From positions 124,001 through 188,000 of the forward strand of contig NZ_LR593886.1 in the NCBI RefSeq assembly GCF_901538265.1: DNA of 64,000 bases. The letters run 5' to 3'. Origin of the DNA: Gemmata massiliana (GTDB lineage: Bacteria; Planctomycetota; Planctomycetia; Gemmatales; Gemmataceae). Below the pieces are notes generated by a model. It saw only the letters and a list, made by a program, of their open reading frames with translations. It ran no database searches and was not told the origin of the DNA. Shown here one piece after another: positions 49,897 through 59,810 of this stretch. Each line of letters begins with the position of its first letter. Position 1 is the stretch's first letter. Position numbers and translations under genes: made by a program.

Positions 49897-51795
49897 TCAT
49901 GGGGTCGGTTTGCGCACGCGATCCTCGATCACGGCTGCCATGCTGAGCGCGCGGTCTCGCACTCTGGGATCGTCCGTCGCCGTTGCGTAGACACGCAGTT
50001 CCGCCATCGACTCAGCGCCGCCAACGGTTCCCAGAATCTCGATCGCGAGCAGTCGCGTGGCTTGATCGTCGGAGCGCTTCAGAAGTGCAAGAGCGGCTTG
50101 CTCCGCCGGCTGACCGCCGATGTTTTGGAGCGCGATTTTTGCTTTGCTCGTCTCCTGGTTCGACCGCCCGATGAGCGACTGGGCCGCACGTGCGGACTCC
50201 GCGTCCTTCCAGCGCGGCAGCAGTTCCAGTGCGTTCACACGCTCCCCCTGGGTCGGTGACCGGATCGCCGCGAGGCACAGCTCCCGGGCACTGGCCGCGT
50301 TCGGGTCCGGGTCCCACCGGAAGAGCGCGGCCAGTGCCGCGGTCCGCACGTCCGTGAATTGGTGTTGGCACAGGGCTTTCAGTTCCGTCACCAGTTCGTC
50401 GCGGTCCTTGGCGTCCACCGACCGGATCGGATCGGTCTTCACAAGAACGTCGAGGAGTTTGATGAGCGAATCGTAGGCACGCTGGTCCCGGAACATTCGC
50501 AGTTGCGCGAGTTTTGACGTCGCCGGTTCTTGCGCGGGTGGTGGATCTTTCTTGGCGATGAGCGGTTGCGTGAGGTTCGCGAGAGCGGGTACGGCCGCGG
50601 ACAGCCCCGCGAGCACGGCCCCAGTGAGCACGAACCGGAGCGGGCGGAGTCGCGCGTACTTGTGCTGCATCAGGTAGAAGAGCGTTACGGGCGGAATCGC
50701 ACACAACAGGCCGCGCTGCGGGTCGCGCGCGTGCGTCATGCGAACGATCCACACGTACCCGATGAGGATCTGCGTCGCCCCGATCGCGAGCGCCGCCCAG
50801 CGCAGGTCCGCATCACCGAACAGCGCGACCAGCACACACGCGACCCCAGCGCCGGTCAGGAGCATCCACGCAGCCGTGGACGGTCGCAGATCGCGACGCG
50901 GTGCAGGCGGCGGACGCATGCGACTGCTGAGTGCGGCCGTGAGCGCGACCGTGATATCGACCTGTGTTTGCAACTGAACCGGTTCGGCGATCGTGATGCG
51001 CGGAGGAACGGGCGTGGCGTCGCGTGCGACCGGTGGCGGCGTTCGCTCCGCAGTGCGCGGGGCCGGCGTCGGTGCGGGCGCGGGGAGGTTGCGAGCCGGT
51101 TGTGGAGGAGGAGGCGCGGTTGCGACGGCACGCACGGGTTCTGGCTCGGGTTTCTGTACCGCGACCGGTTCGGCCCACGGTTCGCGCTCGATAGGATGCA
51201 TGACGCGCGGGGCGATGGGTTCCGGTGCGACCGGTTCCGGGGCGAATACGATCGGCGTGGAGGCCGGCGGTTCGGTGCGAGTCACTTCCGGTTCACGCTC
51301 GACGTTCACACGAATTGGTTCGGGAACGTGAGCCTCGGACTCCGGCACGAACGGTTCGCTCGGTTCCTCAATCGGGTCGGTATCTTCCGCTAATCCCAGC
51401 GCCGCCTCGGGCGCTTGCACGAACGGCTCACTCGGTTCCTCTGCGACGGGAGCAGCCGGTTCTACCACCGACTCGACTTCCGTCTCTGTGATCTCATTTT
51501 CGTGAATGCGGAGCGGAGGAGGCGTGTCAACGACCGCCACCGGTTCGACGTTCGTTTCTGCGATCTCGAACGGAACCGCGGGGAGTTCGATTTCCGAAAT
51601 TGATGCGGGGCGAATGTCCACCGGAATCGCGGCCGCGGGCGGGTTCAGCAACTCGCCCGTTTCTGATAGCCACAAGGTGGGATCGGCGGGGATCTGGTGT
51701 GGTTTCAGGCACGCTTTGCACACACTCGACTGGCCGATCCGGCGCTCGTGGGCGACCGTCAGCGCGGCGCAGTGCGGGCAGCGGTACCGAATCAT
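49897..51795 (-). CDS. Zinc-ribbon, Pro/Glu-rich, HEAT-repeat membrane protein
   Basis: A 632-residue protein. It starts with a zinc ribbon (RYRCPHCAALTV ... SSVCKACLK), followed by a long disordered Pro/Glu/Ala/Val-rich segment (about 60-290). Three or four membrane helices lie at about 315-420. A C-terminal soluble domain of HEAT-like repeats (about 440-630; 'FTDVRTAALAALFRWDPDPN' and 'RLLAIEILGTVGGAESMAEL') ends it. The design suggests a membrane platform for protein contacts. The inner ATG at 51795 begins the ribbon. Confidence 0.7.
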   Translation of the reverse strand: MIRYRCPHCAALTVAHERRIGQSSVCKACLKPHQIPADPTLWLSETGELLNPPAAAIPVDIRPASISEIELPAVPFEIAETNVEPVAVVDTPPPLRIHENEITETEVESVVEPAAPVAEEPSEPFVQAPEAALGLAEDTDPIEEPSEPFVPESEAHVPEPIRVNVEREPEVTRTEPPASTPIVFAPEPVAPEPIAPRVMHPIEREPWAEPVAVQKPEPEPVRAVATAPPPPQPARNLPAPAPTPAPRTAERTPPPVARDATPVPPRITIAEPVQLQTQVDITVALTAALSSRMRPPPAPRRDLRPSTAAWMLLTGAGVACVLVALFGDADLRWAALAIGATQILIGYVWIVRMTHARDPQRGLLCAIPPVTLFYLMQHKYARLRPLRFVLTGAVLAGLSAAVPALANLTQPLIAKKDPPPAQEPATSKLAQLRMFRDQRAYDSLIKLLDVLVKTDPIRSVDAKDRDELVTELKALCQHQFTDVRTAALAALFRWDPDPNAASARELCLAAIRSPTQGERVNALELLPRWKDAESARAAQSLIGRSNQETSKAKIALQNIGGQPAEQAALALLKRSDDQATRLLAIEILGTVGGAESMAELRVYATATDDPRVRDRALSMAAVIEDRVRKPTP

Positions 51796-51929
51796 CGACA
51801 ACTCCGGGCGGGCGCACGGCACAATCGTCAGTCGGGCGTTCGTGAGAGAACTACCCTAGCTTATGCTCTGGCCCGGAGTACCACAACTCGAACGAAAACT
51901 CGTCTCCAAATCGCTCGTCATTTCGCGTC

Positions 51930-52490
51930 TCAATCGCCGTGTAACCGGCGGAGTCGCGGGGACAGGCGCAGAATCCACTGCACGCGCTCGAACTGATCGA
52001 TCCACTCTTGAACGGCCGCTTGTTGAACCGGGTCCGTGCCCTTCACGAAACCGGTCGCACAACCTTCTCCCGTAAGTTGTGCCACCAGTTGCCGGTATCG
52101 CGCGAGTGTGCGTTCGCCGTACCGGGCCACCTCGTGGCCGTCTTCCGAAAAGAACACCGCGACCGGTACGCGATTCCCGCCGTTAATCTGGAGCGCGGCT
52201 TGGACGTCGGCGTGTTCGTCGCGGTCGAGGTACCGCGTTACCACAACGGGAGCGACTTCCGCGATACGCTCGAAAATGGGACATTGTGACGAACAATCCC
52301 CGCACCACGCCCCGGCGAGCACGAGCACGTTCGTGCGCCGCGTGAACGTGCGGAGCAGCTTCTGCTGGTCGTCGGTGAGCGTGGTTTGCGCGGTCGCGGA
52401 CTGCCACCGTGCGCGGTGGGCGTCGCTGCCGTATTTCGCGAGGAACTCCGCGAGCGGTAACCCGGCCTCGAACTTGGAAAAGAGGTTCAT
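51930..52490 (-). CDS. Thioredoxin-family protein
   Basis: A 186-residue thioredoxin-fold protein with active site Cys63-Gly-Asp-Cys66 (LAGAWCGDCSSQCPIF), plus Cys70. 'QINGGNRVPVAVFFSEDGHE' carries the cis-proline. The CGDC centre and preceding helical domain resemble the family with the sequence 'W.GDC....P.f' found in bacilli and planctomycetes. No signal peptide, so it is likely cytoplasmic. Possible role: thiol-disulfide exchange. Confidence 0.85.
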   Translation of the reverse strand: MNLFSKFEAGLPLAEFLAKYGSDAHRARWQSATAQTTLTDDQQKLLRTFTRRTNVLVLAGAWCGDCSSQCPIFERIAEVAPVVVTRYLDRDEHADVQAALQINGGNRVPVAVFFSEDGHEVARYGERTLARYRQLVAQLTGEGCATGFVKGTDPVQQAAVQEWIDQFERVQWILRLSPRLRRLHGD

Positions 52491-52614
52491 TGGTGCTCGT
52501 CCCGTCTCGGTTTCAAACAAGGCTATTGAGAGATACCGCCCCACTCGTCGTTGTCTTTTAGCAACTCCATTTTACGGCTATTTAGGGGCAGGTGATCCAG
52601 AGCGAACGTGGGCG

Positions 52615-53322
52615 CTACTCCTTCCCCAACACGAGACCCACAACCCAACACCCGCGCACGTGCGGCCCCGGTCCGCGGCAGTGATCGAGCACGTCGGCGC
52701 TGTCACACCCCGCGTCCTGGAGGGCGTCCGCCAGGATCGGCATCGCGCTGAAGTCACGGGAGTCGTACATCTGCGCCGCGAGGGTGACTGCCGTTGCGGT
52801 GCGCCACAAAGAGGAGAAGGCCACGGGGCGGAACGGGTTCCCGAAGATGTCGTGAAGTAAGTTGGATTGAACTTTTAGCTCAGATTGGTGGCCGTTATGC
52901 CAAGCCGCTTCGCTGTAGGGGTCCGTCACGAAGTCTGTGTTCGCGGCAGAAGCCGCATAGCCCACCGCATAGGCGGCGTCACTCGTCGCAGCGCGGGCCA
53001 TGCGTGCGGTGTTGTGACTGCGGCTCACCGCTTTGACGACGGCTTGAGCTGCTACCGAGTTGGCCGTAACTCCACTCGCAGTTGCCTCTCTGTTCGCTGC
53101 CGACTGGCAAGCGACACCTCGACTTTCCTCCGAGACGGAACCATCGGCGTAGAGTTCTGCGACTTGCGCAGCCTCACGACTACGCTCATCCGAGAGTAGA
53201 TGCCAGAGACGTCGGACGCATGCCACGGCAAGTAGCCGCAACTTTCGGTCGCTCACTTTACCCCGAACGACCTCAAGCATCGGTTCCGGATCGGTAGTCG
53301 CCAGCCATTCCGCTTCGGTCAT
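52615..53322 (-). CDS. Gemmata-type MTEAEW paralog-family protein
   Basis: A 235-residue protein of a Gemmataceae-specific, multi-copy family: it begins MTEAEWLATTDPEPMLEVVR, continues KVSDRKLRLLAVACVRRLWH, and ends 'DHCRGPGPHVRGCWVVGLVL'. The middle is alanine-rich and helical and contains the repeated 'AA' motif regions seen in paralogs. Function is unknown. It serves here as a taxonomic marker. Confidence 0.8.
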   Translation of the reverse strand: MTEAEWLATTDPEPMLEVVRGKVSDRKLRLLAVACVRRLWHLLSDERSREAAQVAELYADGSVSEESRGVACQSAANREATASGVTANSVAAQAVVKAVSRSHNTARMARAATSDAAYAVGYAASAANTDFVTDPYSEAAWHNGHQSELKVQSNLLHDIFGNPFRPVAFSSLWRTATAVTLAAQMYDSRDFSAMPILADALQDAGCDSADVLDHCRGPGPHVRGCWVVGLVLGKE

Positions 53323-53457
53323 CGGTCGCTCCCCAGAATCGCTCCCAACATGACCGGTCCCCGGCCACAGCGTTAGCCTCCGGGTCGGCTGTGGTGAGCG
53401 CTCTATCGCGATTGGCGGGTTTCCGTTTCAGCCTCTTCGATGCCGGTGCCTCCGAAA

Positions 53458-54312
53458 TCACTCGTCGTCGTCTTTTAGCAGTTCCGGCTTCCCGAATTGG
53501 CTGAGATCCACGCTCCCGCGCAGTTCACTCTCGGCGAGCTTGATGCGCATTTCCAGTTCGCGGAGCTTCGTTTGGATCTGCTCCAACTTTGTCGTCGCGT
53601 CGTCACGAATGCGGTAGCGCGGAACTTCCGGGTAACCCAATTGACGCTGCAGGGCCGCGAACAGGTACAGCGGATCGCGTGTGCGGCTCGCCTTCGCGAT
53701 CTTACCCTCTTTCTCGCCGAAGATTGGAGTGAGAGGTGGCTCGAACGCCGGGTTCCGCCGCCGCTCTTCGATCACGTAGAGGTCGGACCGCAGGTACACG
53801 AGGTCGCAGAAATCGATCTCGCCGACCTGTTTCCGCAAGTCGTCGAAGTAGTCGCGCCAGTTGGCGTCGTAGAACGGGTCGAGCGCGAGCGCTTCGAGCC
53901 CGTCGAGGTAGCCGAGCCGGTTGCGGGAGATCGTCTCGAACTGGTAGACGAACAGCCCCGCCTTCGTGGGCTTCTCCGCCCGGTACGCGGCCTCGCGCTC
54001 CAGAATGAGGAACGCGGTGGGCATCGGGAGCCGGGACTTCTCGTTCTCGGCCTGGCGCACGACGAACGCCTGAAACGCGGTGAAGTAGTGCGGCAGCTTC
54101 GCGAACCCGTTCGCGACCAGCCCCGTGTGCTTCAGTTCCGACGCGACGAACTGCACCGCGAACGGCAGTCGCGTACTGGACAACAGTTCCTCACCGACCC
54201 GCAGGAACACGTCTTGCGCGGGCTGGTTGTCCGCGATCCGCTCGCGCACGGTGCGGAACAGGTACGCTTGTTCGATGTACTCTTCGCGGTCGAGGATGGT
54301 CGCGGTGCTCAT
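53458..54312 (-). CDS. Conserved hypothetical protein (planctomycete)
   Basis: A 284-residue soluble protein. 'QAYLFRTVRERIADNQPAQD' opens it; 'FDTISRNRLG'-like context (here QFETISRNRLGYLDGLEALA) and 'DFCDLVYLRSDLYVIEERRR' lie in the middle. A C-terminal helical segment (ATTKLEQIQTKLRELEMRIK) is a probable coiled coil. I recognise the pattern from planctomycete genomes but not its function. The ATG at 54312 is chosen; the upstream in-frame stretch is repeat-like DNA. Confidence 0.65.
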   Translation of the reverse strand: MSTATILDREEYIEQAYLFRTVRERIADNQPAQDVFLRVGEELLSSTRLPFAVQFVASELKHTGLVANGFAKLPHYFTAFQAFVVRQAENEKSRLPMPTAFLILEREAAYRAEKPTKAGLFVYQFETISRNRLGYLDGLEALALDPFYDANWRDYFDDLRKQVGEIDFCDLVYLRSDLYVIEERRRNPAFEPPLTPIFGEKEGKIAKASRTRDPLYLFAALQRQLGYPEVPRYRIRDDATTKLEQIQTKLRELEMRIKLAESELRGSVDLSQFGKPELLKDDDE

Positions 54313-54715
54313 GGTTTTTAGTGTACCCGAAAACCTACCCCCAACCCCCTCCCTGAAGGGAAGGGGCTTTCGAGGAGTTGCTGTCTGATAACGTCGCTCC
54401 CAGCGCGATGATTTCGCGCGCCGGTTCCCTTCGCCTGTCAGAGAGGAGGTAGTAGGACGCATTCGCCCCACGCAATTCCTCTCAAAATGGTGGGAATAGC
54501 CCGTCTCGCCGGATTGCTCCGGTGGTGCCGCTTGCGAGTTTCGGACCGGTTGGCGCCTTTGTGCGGATCCCGCAGGTTCCGGGTGACAGAAGGTTGGGGC
54601 GATCCGCGTAAGCCGCCTGTTGCAGTACCGCTCCGTCGCGCACATTTCTCATAACGCGGTCCCGTTCGCGGGTCCGCGTCTCCATGATTTGCACCGTGAC
54701 AAGAGCACGCAGCCA
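54313..54715. other. Intergenic with G/C-rich repeat
   Basis: There is no gene. A stem from CCCCCTCCCT / AGGGAAGGGG (54344-54364) resembles the small dispersed hairpins of Gemmata genomes. The remainder is shared by the divergent gene starts. Confidence 0.45.
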
Positions 54716-56680
54716 ATGAGAAACCAACTCGGATTGTGGTTACTCGCTTTCGGCGGACTGATGGGGTTGGCGGAGCCGGCCCTCGCCGGGCACTGCGGAA
54801 CGTGCCGCTACCCCCGGGGGTGCGTTACCCCCGATCAGTGTGTTACGCCCGTCGTGACCAGTACTGTTCAGTACCAGCCGGTCATCGAACAACACCAGCA
54901 GGTTTGCTACCGACCCGTCTACAAAACGGAGTACCGGGCGGAGTCGTACACGACGTACCGCACCGTCCAGGAAACCAACTACACCACTGAGAAGTACACG
55001 GTCCAGCGCCCGGTCGTCGAGCAGTTCGACACCGTCCGCACCTATACCGTGAACCGCCCGGTGTACGAAACGCACCTGCAAGAGCAGCAGTACACGGTGA
55101 TGAAGCCGGTCACGCGCACCTTCCAGGTGGCGATCCCGTACTGCACCACCCGGCCCGTGTACGAGCAGCACGTGAAGGACGTGTCGCACACGGTCATGCG
55201 GCCGCACGTCCAAGAGTACCAGGTGGCGATCCCGTACTGCACGATGCGCCCAGTGGTCGAGCAGCACGTGCGCACGCACACCTACGTGGTGAACCGCCCG
55301 GTGGTCGAGAACTACCAGGAGCCGGTCACCTACGTGGTGAACCGCCCGGTGTACGAGCAGCACGTGAAGGACATCCCGTACACGACCTACCGCGCGGTGC
55401 GCGAGCCGTACTGCGTGGAGATCCCGTACTGCGTGATGAAGCCGGTGTACGAGCAGCACGTGAAGGACATTCCGTACACGACCTACCGCACCGAGACGCA
55501 GGAATACCAGGTGGCGATCCCGTACTGCACAGTGCGCCCGGTGTACGAAACGCAGACCTACCACACGCCGGTCACGACCTACCGCACGGAAGTGGACTAC
55601 GTCACGCAGCAGCGCGTGAGCTACGTCACCGAGCCGGTGGTCACGGAGCGCGTCGAGAAGGTGTGCAGCGGCCGGTACGAGACGGTAACCGAGTACATCC
55701 CCGGTCCCGTTGTGACCCGCGCCGTCCGCTCGCCGGGGACATGTGTCTTCGATCCCTGCACCTGCACGAGCCACTACGTTCCGGGGTGCCTGACGCAGCA
55801 AACCGTGCAGTGCCCGGGCCGGACCGTGTGCAAGAAGGTGTGGGTGCCGCACGAAGAGTGCCGCGTGGTGAAGGATTGCCGGATGGTGTGCAAGCCGGTC
55901 TGCACCACGGTGCAAGTGCCGGTGTGCCGCAAGGTGGCGCAGACCGAAATGAAGACCTGCACCCGGACCTCGTGCCGGCTCGTGAAGGAACAGCACGTGC
56001 GCTACGAAACCCGCACGCACTGCTACAAGGTGCCGGAACAGCGCGTTCGCCAGGTGTGCTACACCACCTGTCGCATGGTTCCAGAACAACACACCCGCAC
56101 CGAAACCCGGTACCGCTGCTACACCGTGCCGGAGCAACACGTTCGCCAGGTGTGCTACACCACCTGCCGCATGGTCCCCGAGCAGCACGTGAAGATGGTC
56201 AACCGCACGCGCTGCTACTCGGTGCCCGAAGTGAAGACGTGCGAGATCCCGTACAAGACCTGCCGGTGGGAGAAGGAAGAGCACGTCCGCTACGAAACGC
56301 GGCGCCACTGCACGATGGTTCCGCAAACGGTGACGCGGCAAGTGTGCTACACCACCTGCCGGCTCGTGAAAGAGGACCACGTGCGGTACGAAACGCGGTG
56401 CGTGGTCGAGAAGGTGCCCGAAGTGTGCGTGCGGCACGTGCCCGTGACCACCTGCCGCACGGTGTGCGAACAGCGGCAACAAGTGGTGCGCCAGTGCCGC
56501 GTGAACTACGTGTGCGAGGAGCGCGTCCGCTGCGTGCCGCACACCACCTGCAAGGTGATCCCGGAAACGCACTGCAAGATGGTGCCGCACACCACCTGCC
56601 AGATGGAACCGTACACGGTGAACTACTGTGTGAAGCGCTACGTGCCGGTGTGCGTCCCGACGTGCAACCCGTGCCCGTAA
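54716..56680 (+). CDS. YTV-type Cys/Tyr-rich cell-wall protein
   Basis: A 654-residue secreted protein with a signal peptide (MRNQLGLWLLAFGGLMGLAE, cleavage about residue 25). The first half (about 45-335) is made of Tyr/Val/Thr-rich repeats such as 'VYEQHVKDIPYTTYR' and 'TYVVNRPVVENYQEPVTYVV'. The second half is cysteine-rich, with repeats of the type 'CYTTCRMVPEQH' and 'CYKVPEQRVRQVCYTTCRMV'. This matches the YTV-domain proteins reported in planctomycete cell walls, where many cysteines are thought to form disulfide links. The inner ATG at 54716 begins the signal peptide. A terminator follows. Confidence 0.85.
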   Translation: MRNQLGLWLLAFGGLMGLAEPALAGHCGTCRYPRGCVTPDQCVTPVVTSTVQYQPVIEQHQQVCYRPVYKTEYRAESYTTYRTVQETNYTTEKYTVQRPVVEQFDTVRTYTVNRPVYETHLQEQQYTVMKPVTRTFQVAIPYCTTRPVYEQHVKDVSHTVMRPHVQEYQVAIPYCTMRPVVEQHVRTHTYVVNRPVVENYQEPVTYVVNRPVYEQHVKDIPYTTYRAVREPYCVEIPYCVMKPVYEQHVKDIPYTTYRTETQEYQVAIPYCTVRPVYETQTYHTPVTTYRTEVDYVTQQRVSYVTEPVVTERVEKVCSGRYETVTEYIPGPVVTRAVRSPGTCVFDPCTCTSHYVPGCLTQQTVQCPGRTVCKKVWVPHEECRVVKDCRMVCKPVCTTVQVPVCRKVAQTEMKTCTRTSCRLVKEQHVRYETRTHCYKVPEQRVRQVCYTTCRMVPEQHTRTETRYRCYTVPEQHVRQVCYTTCRMVPEQHVKMVNRTRCYSVPEVKTCEIPYKTCRWEKEEHVRYETRRHCTMVPQTVTRQVCYTTCRLVKEDHVRYETRCVVEKVPEVCVRHVPVTTCRTVCEQRQQVVRQCRVNYVCEERVRCVPHTTCKVIPETHCKMVPHTTCQMEPYTVNYCVKRYVPVCVPTCNPCP

Positions 56681-56700
56681 GCGATCGAGTCAATCATTCA

Positions 56701-56731
56701 ACACCCCCGCGGTGTCGGGGGTGTTTTTATT
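56701..56731 (+). terminator. Rho-independent terminator
   Basis: A perfect 9-bp stem (ACACCCCCG / CGGGGGTGT) around CGGTGT is followed by TTTTATTTT, 20 bp after the YTV-protein stop. Confidence 0.88.
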
Positions 56732-56744
56732 TTGCGTGAGTCAT

Positions 56745-56814
56745 CCACCCGCTCGTTGATACTCGCGGTTCGCCTGAGTCTCTTGGCGAACCGCGAGTGT
56801 CAACGAGCGGGTGG
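56745..56814. repeat. Dispersed palindromic element, copy 2
   Basis: Two 30-bp arms (56745-56774 and 56785-56814) with one mismatch enclose the loop TGAGTCTCTT. The sequence is almost identical to copy 3. Confidence 0.9.
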
Positions 56815-56933
56815 GCCATCTTCCCTTTAGTCGGCATACAAGCATTAGACGGCCCCGGCCGCTGTTGCATTTCCCCCACCCTTCGCGGTTCTTATAACGA
56901 CGGCTGCGAACGCCGTCGGAAACGCGAGGGCCG

Positions 56934-57773
56934 ATGTCCACCACACTCCGCGTCGGTGCGGTCAATTACCTGAACACGAAACCGCTGATCGAGCGGCTCA
57001 CCGACTTCGCGCCCGGGATCGAACTGTCGCTGGACCTGCCGAGCCGCCTGGCGGACCAGCTCGCGGCGGGCGAACTCGATGTCGGGCTGATTCCCGTGGT
57101 CGAGTTCTTTCGCGGCGACAACTACACGTTCGTCCCGAACATCGCGATCGGCTCGCGCGGCCCCGTTCTGAGCGTCACGCTCTTTAGCAAGGTGCCGTGG
57201 GCAGACATCCGCACGGTCGCGCTCGACGAAGGCTCGCGCACGAGCGCCGCGCTCACGCGGATCATCCTCGAAAAGCGGTACAGCATCGAACCCGTTATTC
57301 AGCAGCTTCCAATCGATACTCCCGCAGACGATCTCACCACGGACGCAGTGTTGCTCATCGGCGACCGCGCGATGCGGGCGTGCTTGCCGGGCTACCGCTT
57401 CGCCTACGACCTCGGAGAAGAGTGGACCGCGTGGACCGGTTTGCCGATGGTGTTCGCGGTGTGGGCCGTTCGCAGTGGCGTTGATCTGGGCGAAGCCGAG
57501 CGCGCGTTCCATCAGGCTAAAGAATACGGCCTCGCGAACGCAGGCCTGATCGCTCAGCGCGAGGCACCCGCACTCGGGCTCGATCCGGGGTTCTGCCGCC
57601 GGTACATGAGCAACGTCCTTCGCTACGATCTCGGACCCGTGGAACTGGCCGGGATGCAGAAGTACCGCGAATTGGCCGAAGGGGTTGGTGTTTTGGCGAA
57701 CTCTGGTCCCGTGGCCGGAGAGGGCAATACCCTCCAACGCCGTACCCCCGGTCTCGCGGCCGGGGTTCGCTAG
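56934..57773 (+). CDS. mqnA: Chorismate dehydratase MqnA
   Basis: A 279-residue enzyme of the futalosine menaquinone pathway, which dehydrates chorismate to 3-enolpyruvyl-benzoate. Family marks: 'VGAVNYLNTKPL' (7-18), 'GELDVGLIPVVEFFRGDN', 'GSRGPVLSVTLFSKVPW', 'LDEGSRTSAAL', 'LIGDRAM'. The length fits. It lies 12 bp before mqnC, so the two form an operon. The last 20 residues (after 'LANSGPVAGEG') are likely disordered. Confidence 0.9.
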   Translation: MSTTLRVGAVNYLNTKPLIERLTDFAPGIELSLDLPSRLADQLAAGELDVGLIPVVEFFRGDNYTFVPNIAIGSRGPVLSVTLFSKVPWADIRTVALDEGSRTSAALTRIILEKRYSIEPVIQQLPIDTPADDLTTDAVLLIGDRAMRACLPGYRFAYDLGEEWTAWTGLPMVFAVWAVRSGVDLGEAERAFHQAKEYGLANAGLIAQREAPALGLDPGFCRRYMSNVLRYDLGPVELAGMQKYRELAEGVGVLANSGPVAGEGNTLQRRTPGLAAGVR

Positions 57774-57785
57774 ATTAGGGGTACC

Positions 57786-58931
57786 ATGAACACCATTGAC
57801 CACATTCTCGCGAAGGCCGTCGAAGGCACGCGCCTGACGCCTGACGAGGGGCTGGCCCTGTTCGCGTGCCGCGACCTGCACAAGCTCGGCCGGGCCGCGC
57901 ACGCGGTCACGATGCGGCTGCACCCGGAACCGTACCGCACGTTCAATATTGATCGGAACATCAACTACACCAACGTGTGCGCTGCGGTGTGCGACTTCTG
58001 CGCGTTCTACCGCAAGTCGGCCGATTCCGACGCTTACGTTCTGTCGCGCGAGGAGTTGTACAAGAAGATCGAGGAAACCATCGCGCTGGGCGGCGATCAG
58101 GTGCTCATGCAGGGCGGGATGCACCCGTCGCTCAAGCTCGAATGGTACGAGGAACTGCTCCGCGACCTGAAGGCGCGATTCCCAACGGTAAATCTTCACG
58201 CCTTCAGTCCGCCGGAAATCTGGCACTTTCACAAGATCAACAAGTTGCCGCTCGAAACTGTTTTGGGTCGCTTGAAGGACGCGGGCCTCGGTTCGCTCCC
58301 GGGCGGCGGCGGCGAGATCCTCGTGGATCGCGTGCGGAAGGAACTCACGAAGGGCAAGGCGCTCGCGTCCGAGTGGCTCGAAGTGTGCCGCGTGTGGCAC
58401 AAGCTCGGCGGCAAGGGCACCTGTACGATGATGTTCGGCCACATCGAAACGGACGCCGAGCGCATCGAGCACCTGACGCGGCTCCGCGACCTTCAGGACG
58501 AAACCGGCGGGTTCACGGCGTTCATTTGCTGGACCATGCAGCCCGGCCACAAGATGGCCGACTTCCCTGAAATGGGCGCGTTCGAGTACCTCCGCACCCA
58601 GGCCATTAGCCGGCTGTACCTCGACAACATCCCGAACATTCAGTCGTCCTGGGTCACGCAGGGCGGGAAGATCGGGCAGGTCGCGCTCTTCTTCGGTGCC
58701 AACGACATGGGCTCGCTCATGATCGAGGAGAACGTGGTCGCGTCTGCGGGGACGGTCCACTACCTCACGCTCGAAGAGATCAAGCGCAGCATCCGCGAAG
58801 CCGGCTGGGAGCCGCGCCAGCGGAACGTCTTCTACCAACTGATCGACGAGAAACCCGTCCCGCACAGCGAACCGCGCCCCACCGGGGGCAGCGCCCAAGT
58901 TCCACACACGTCATTGCCGGTATTGAACTGA
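57786..58931 (+). CDS. mqnC: Cyclic dehypoxanthinyl futalosine synthase MqnC
   Basis: A 381-residue radical-SAM enzyme that cyclises dehypoxanthinyl futalosine. The [4Fe-4S] motif is Cys65-x3-Cys69-x2-Cys72 (NVCAAVCDFCAFYRK). 'MQGGMHPSLKLEWYEELLRD' and 'LGSLPGGGGEILVDRVRKEL' are typical of MqnC. It follows mqnA with a 12-bp gap. MqnB, MqnD and MqnE are not in the window and must be elsewhere. Confidence 0.92.
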   Translation: MNTIDHILAKAVEGTRLTPDEGLALFACRDLHKLGRAAHAVTMRLHPEPYRTFNIDRNINYTNVCAAVCDFCAFYRKSADSDAYVLSREELYKKIEETIALGGDQVLMQGGMHPSLKLEWYEELLRDLKARFPTVNLHAFSPPEIWHFHKINKLPLETVLGRLKDAGLGSLPGGGGEILVDRVRKELTKGKALASEWLEVCRVWHKLGGKGTCTMMFGHIETDAERIEHLTRLRDLQDETGGFTAFICWTMQPGHKMADFPEMGAFEYLRTQAISRLYLDNIPNIQSSWVTQGGKIGQVALFFGANDMGSLMIEENVVASAGTVHYLTLEEIKRSIREAGWEPRQRNVFYQLIDEKPVPHSEPRPTGGSAQVPHTSLPVLN

Positions 58932-59008
58932 GTCGGCACAATGGGTGTGTTCCGCCGTGCTCCCGAGAGGAGCGCGGGCCGGTTCCCGCTCGCCACTCTG
59001 AGACGTGA

Positions 59009-59776
59009 ATGACCGAAGAAACCACTCTACGGCTGCGGCTCCAGACCGTGGCCGCGTATCGCGAACTGCGCCGCAACGTGCAAAAGAGCGGGCGCGAGAA
59101 CATCATTTTCGCGCTCGTCATGGCGGGCATCGCGTACTTCCTGCACACGAACGGGGCGGTGTTCGGCTCCCTCATCTTTTATGCCGTCCTGATTGTCGGT
59201 GAGTTGCTCGTCGGGCTTATCAAGTGGGCGCTGCCGTCGGCCGAGTGCATGATTCTCGACGGCTTCATTCTTCTGGCGTTCGCCGGATACAACTTCTGGC
59301 TCCAGTTTGAGCGGCTCCAGGGGGGCGGTCAGCCCGGTACGAGTGGGATTTTCTTCGGCCTGCTGATGCTTTACTTCGCGTTCGGTCGGTTCAAGACCTA
59401 TGCGACTCTGCGCCGATTGTTTGCGGAGCGCCCCGCACCGGAACACATCGCGTGGTTCGATGACCTCGTCCGTGACATCCTGACGTCCGACCCGCACGCG
59501 GACCAACTCGCGCTCGATCTACCGACCACACCTCACTGGCGGGTGAAGCTCCTCGGTAGCACGGCGTTCTTCGTGGCGAATAACGGTGGTTCGGTGTGGG
59601 TCGTAGGGCCGGACGACTTCGTGCTCGTGCGCGAGAAGCACGACCGCGGGGGCGGGCGCCGAAAGGCTCTGCTCCGCATTTACGGCGATGCGTACCCGGA
59701 GTTCACGCTCGACGACGTGAGTTGGGCGAACTACGCGCGCTGGATGGACGAATTCGCGGCCCCGCACCCGGCCTGA
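59009..59776 (+). CDS. Hypothetical membrane protein
   Basis: A 255-residue protein. After a basic start, four hydrophobic segments lie at about 32-48, 52-72, 84-100 and 112-130. A soluble C-terminal domain (about 140-255; '[20 protein letters not shown]') follows. No family is recognised. It sits between mqnC and an ABC ATPase gene, in the same direction. Confidence 0.65.
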   Translation: MTEETTLRLRLQTVAAYRELRRNVQKSGRENIIFALVMAGIAYFLHTNGAVFGSLIFYAVLIVGELLVGLIKWALPSAECMILDGFILLAFAGYNFWLQFERLQGGGQPGTSGIFFGLLMLYFAFGRFKTYATLRRLFAERPAPEHIAWFDDLVRDILTSDPHADQLALDLPTTPHWRVKLLGSTAFFVANNGGSVWVVGPDDFVLVREKHDRGGGRRKALLRIYGDAYPEFTLDDVSWANYARWMDEFAAPHPA

Positions 59777-59810
59777 GCGCACTCGAAATTTCTGTCAGAT
59801 CAAGGCACCC

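Noticed and set aside
54740..56590. 616-codon open frame antisense to the YTV protein
   Set aside because: Composition (long His/Val/Arg/Leu runs) is an artefact of reading the repeat-rich gene backwards. The plus strand has the signal peptide, start and terminator.
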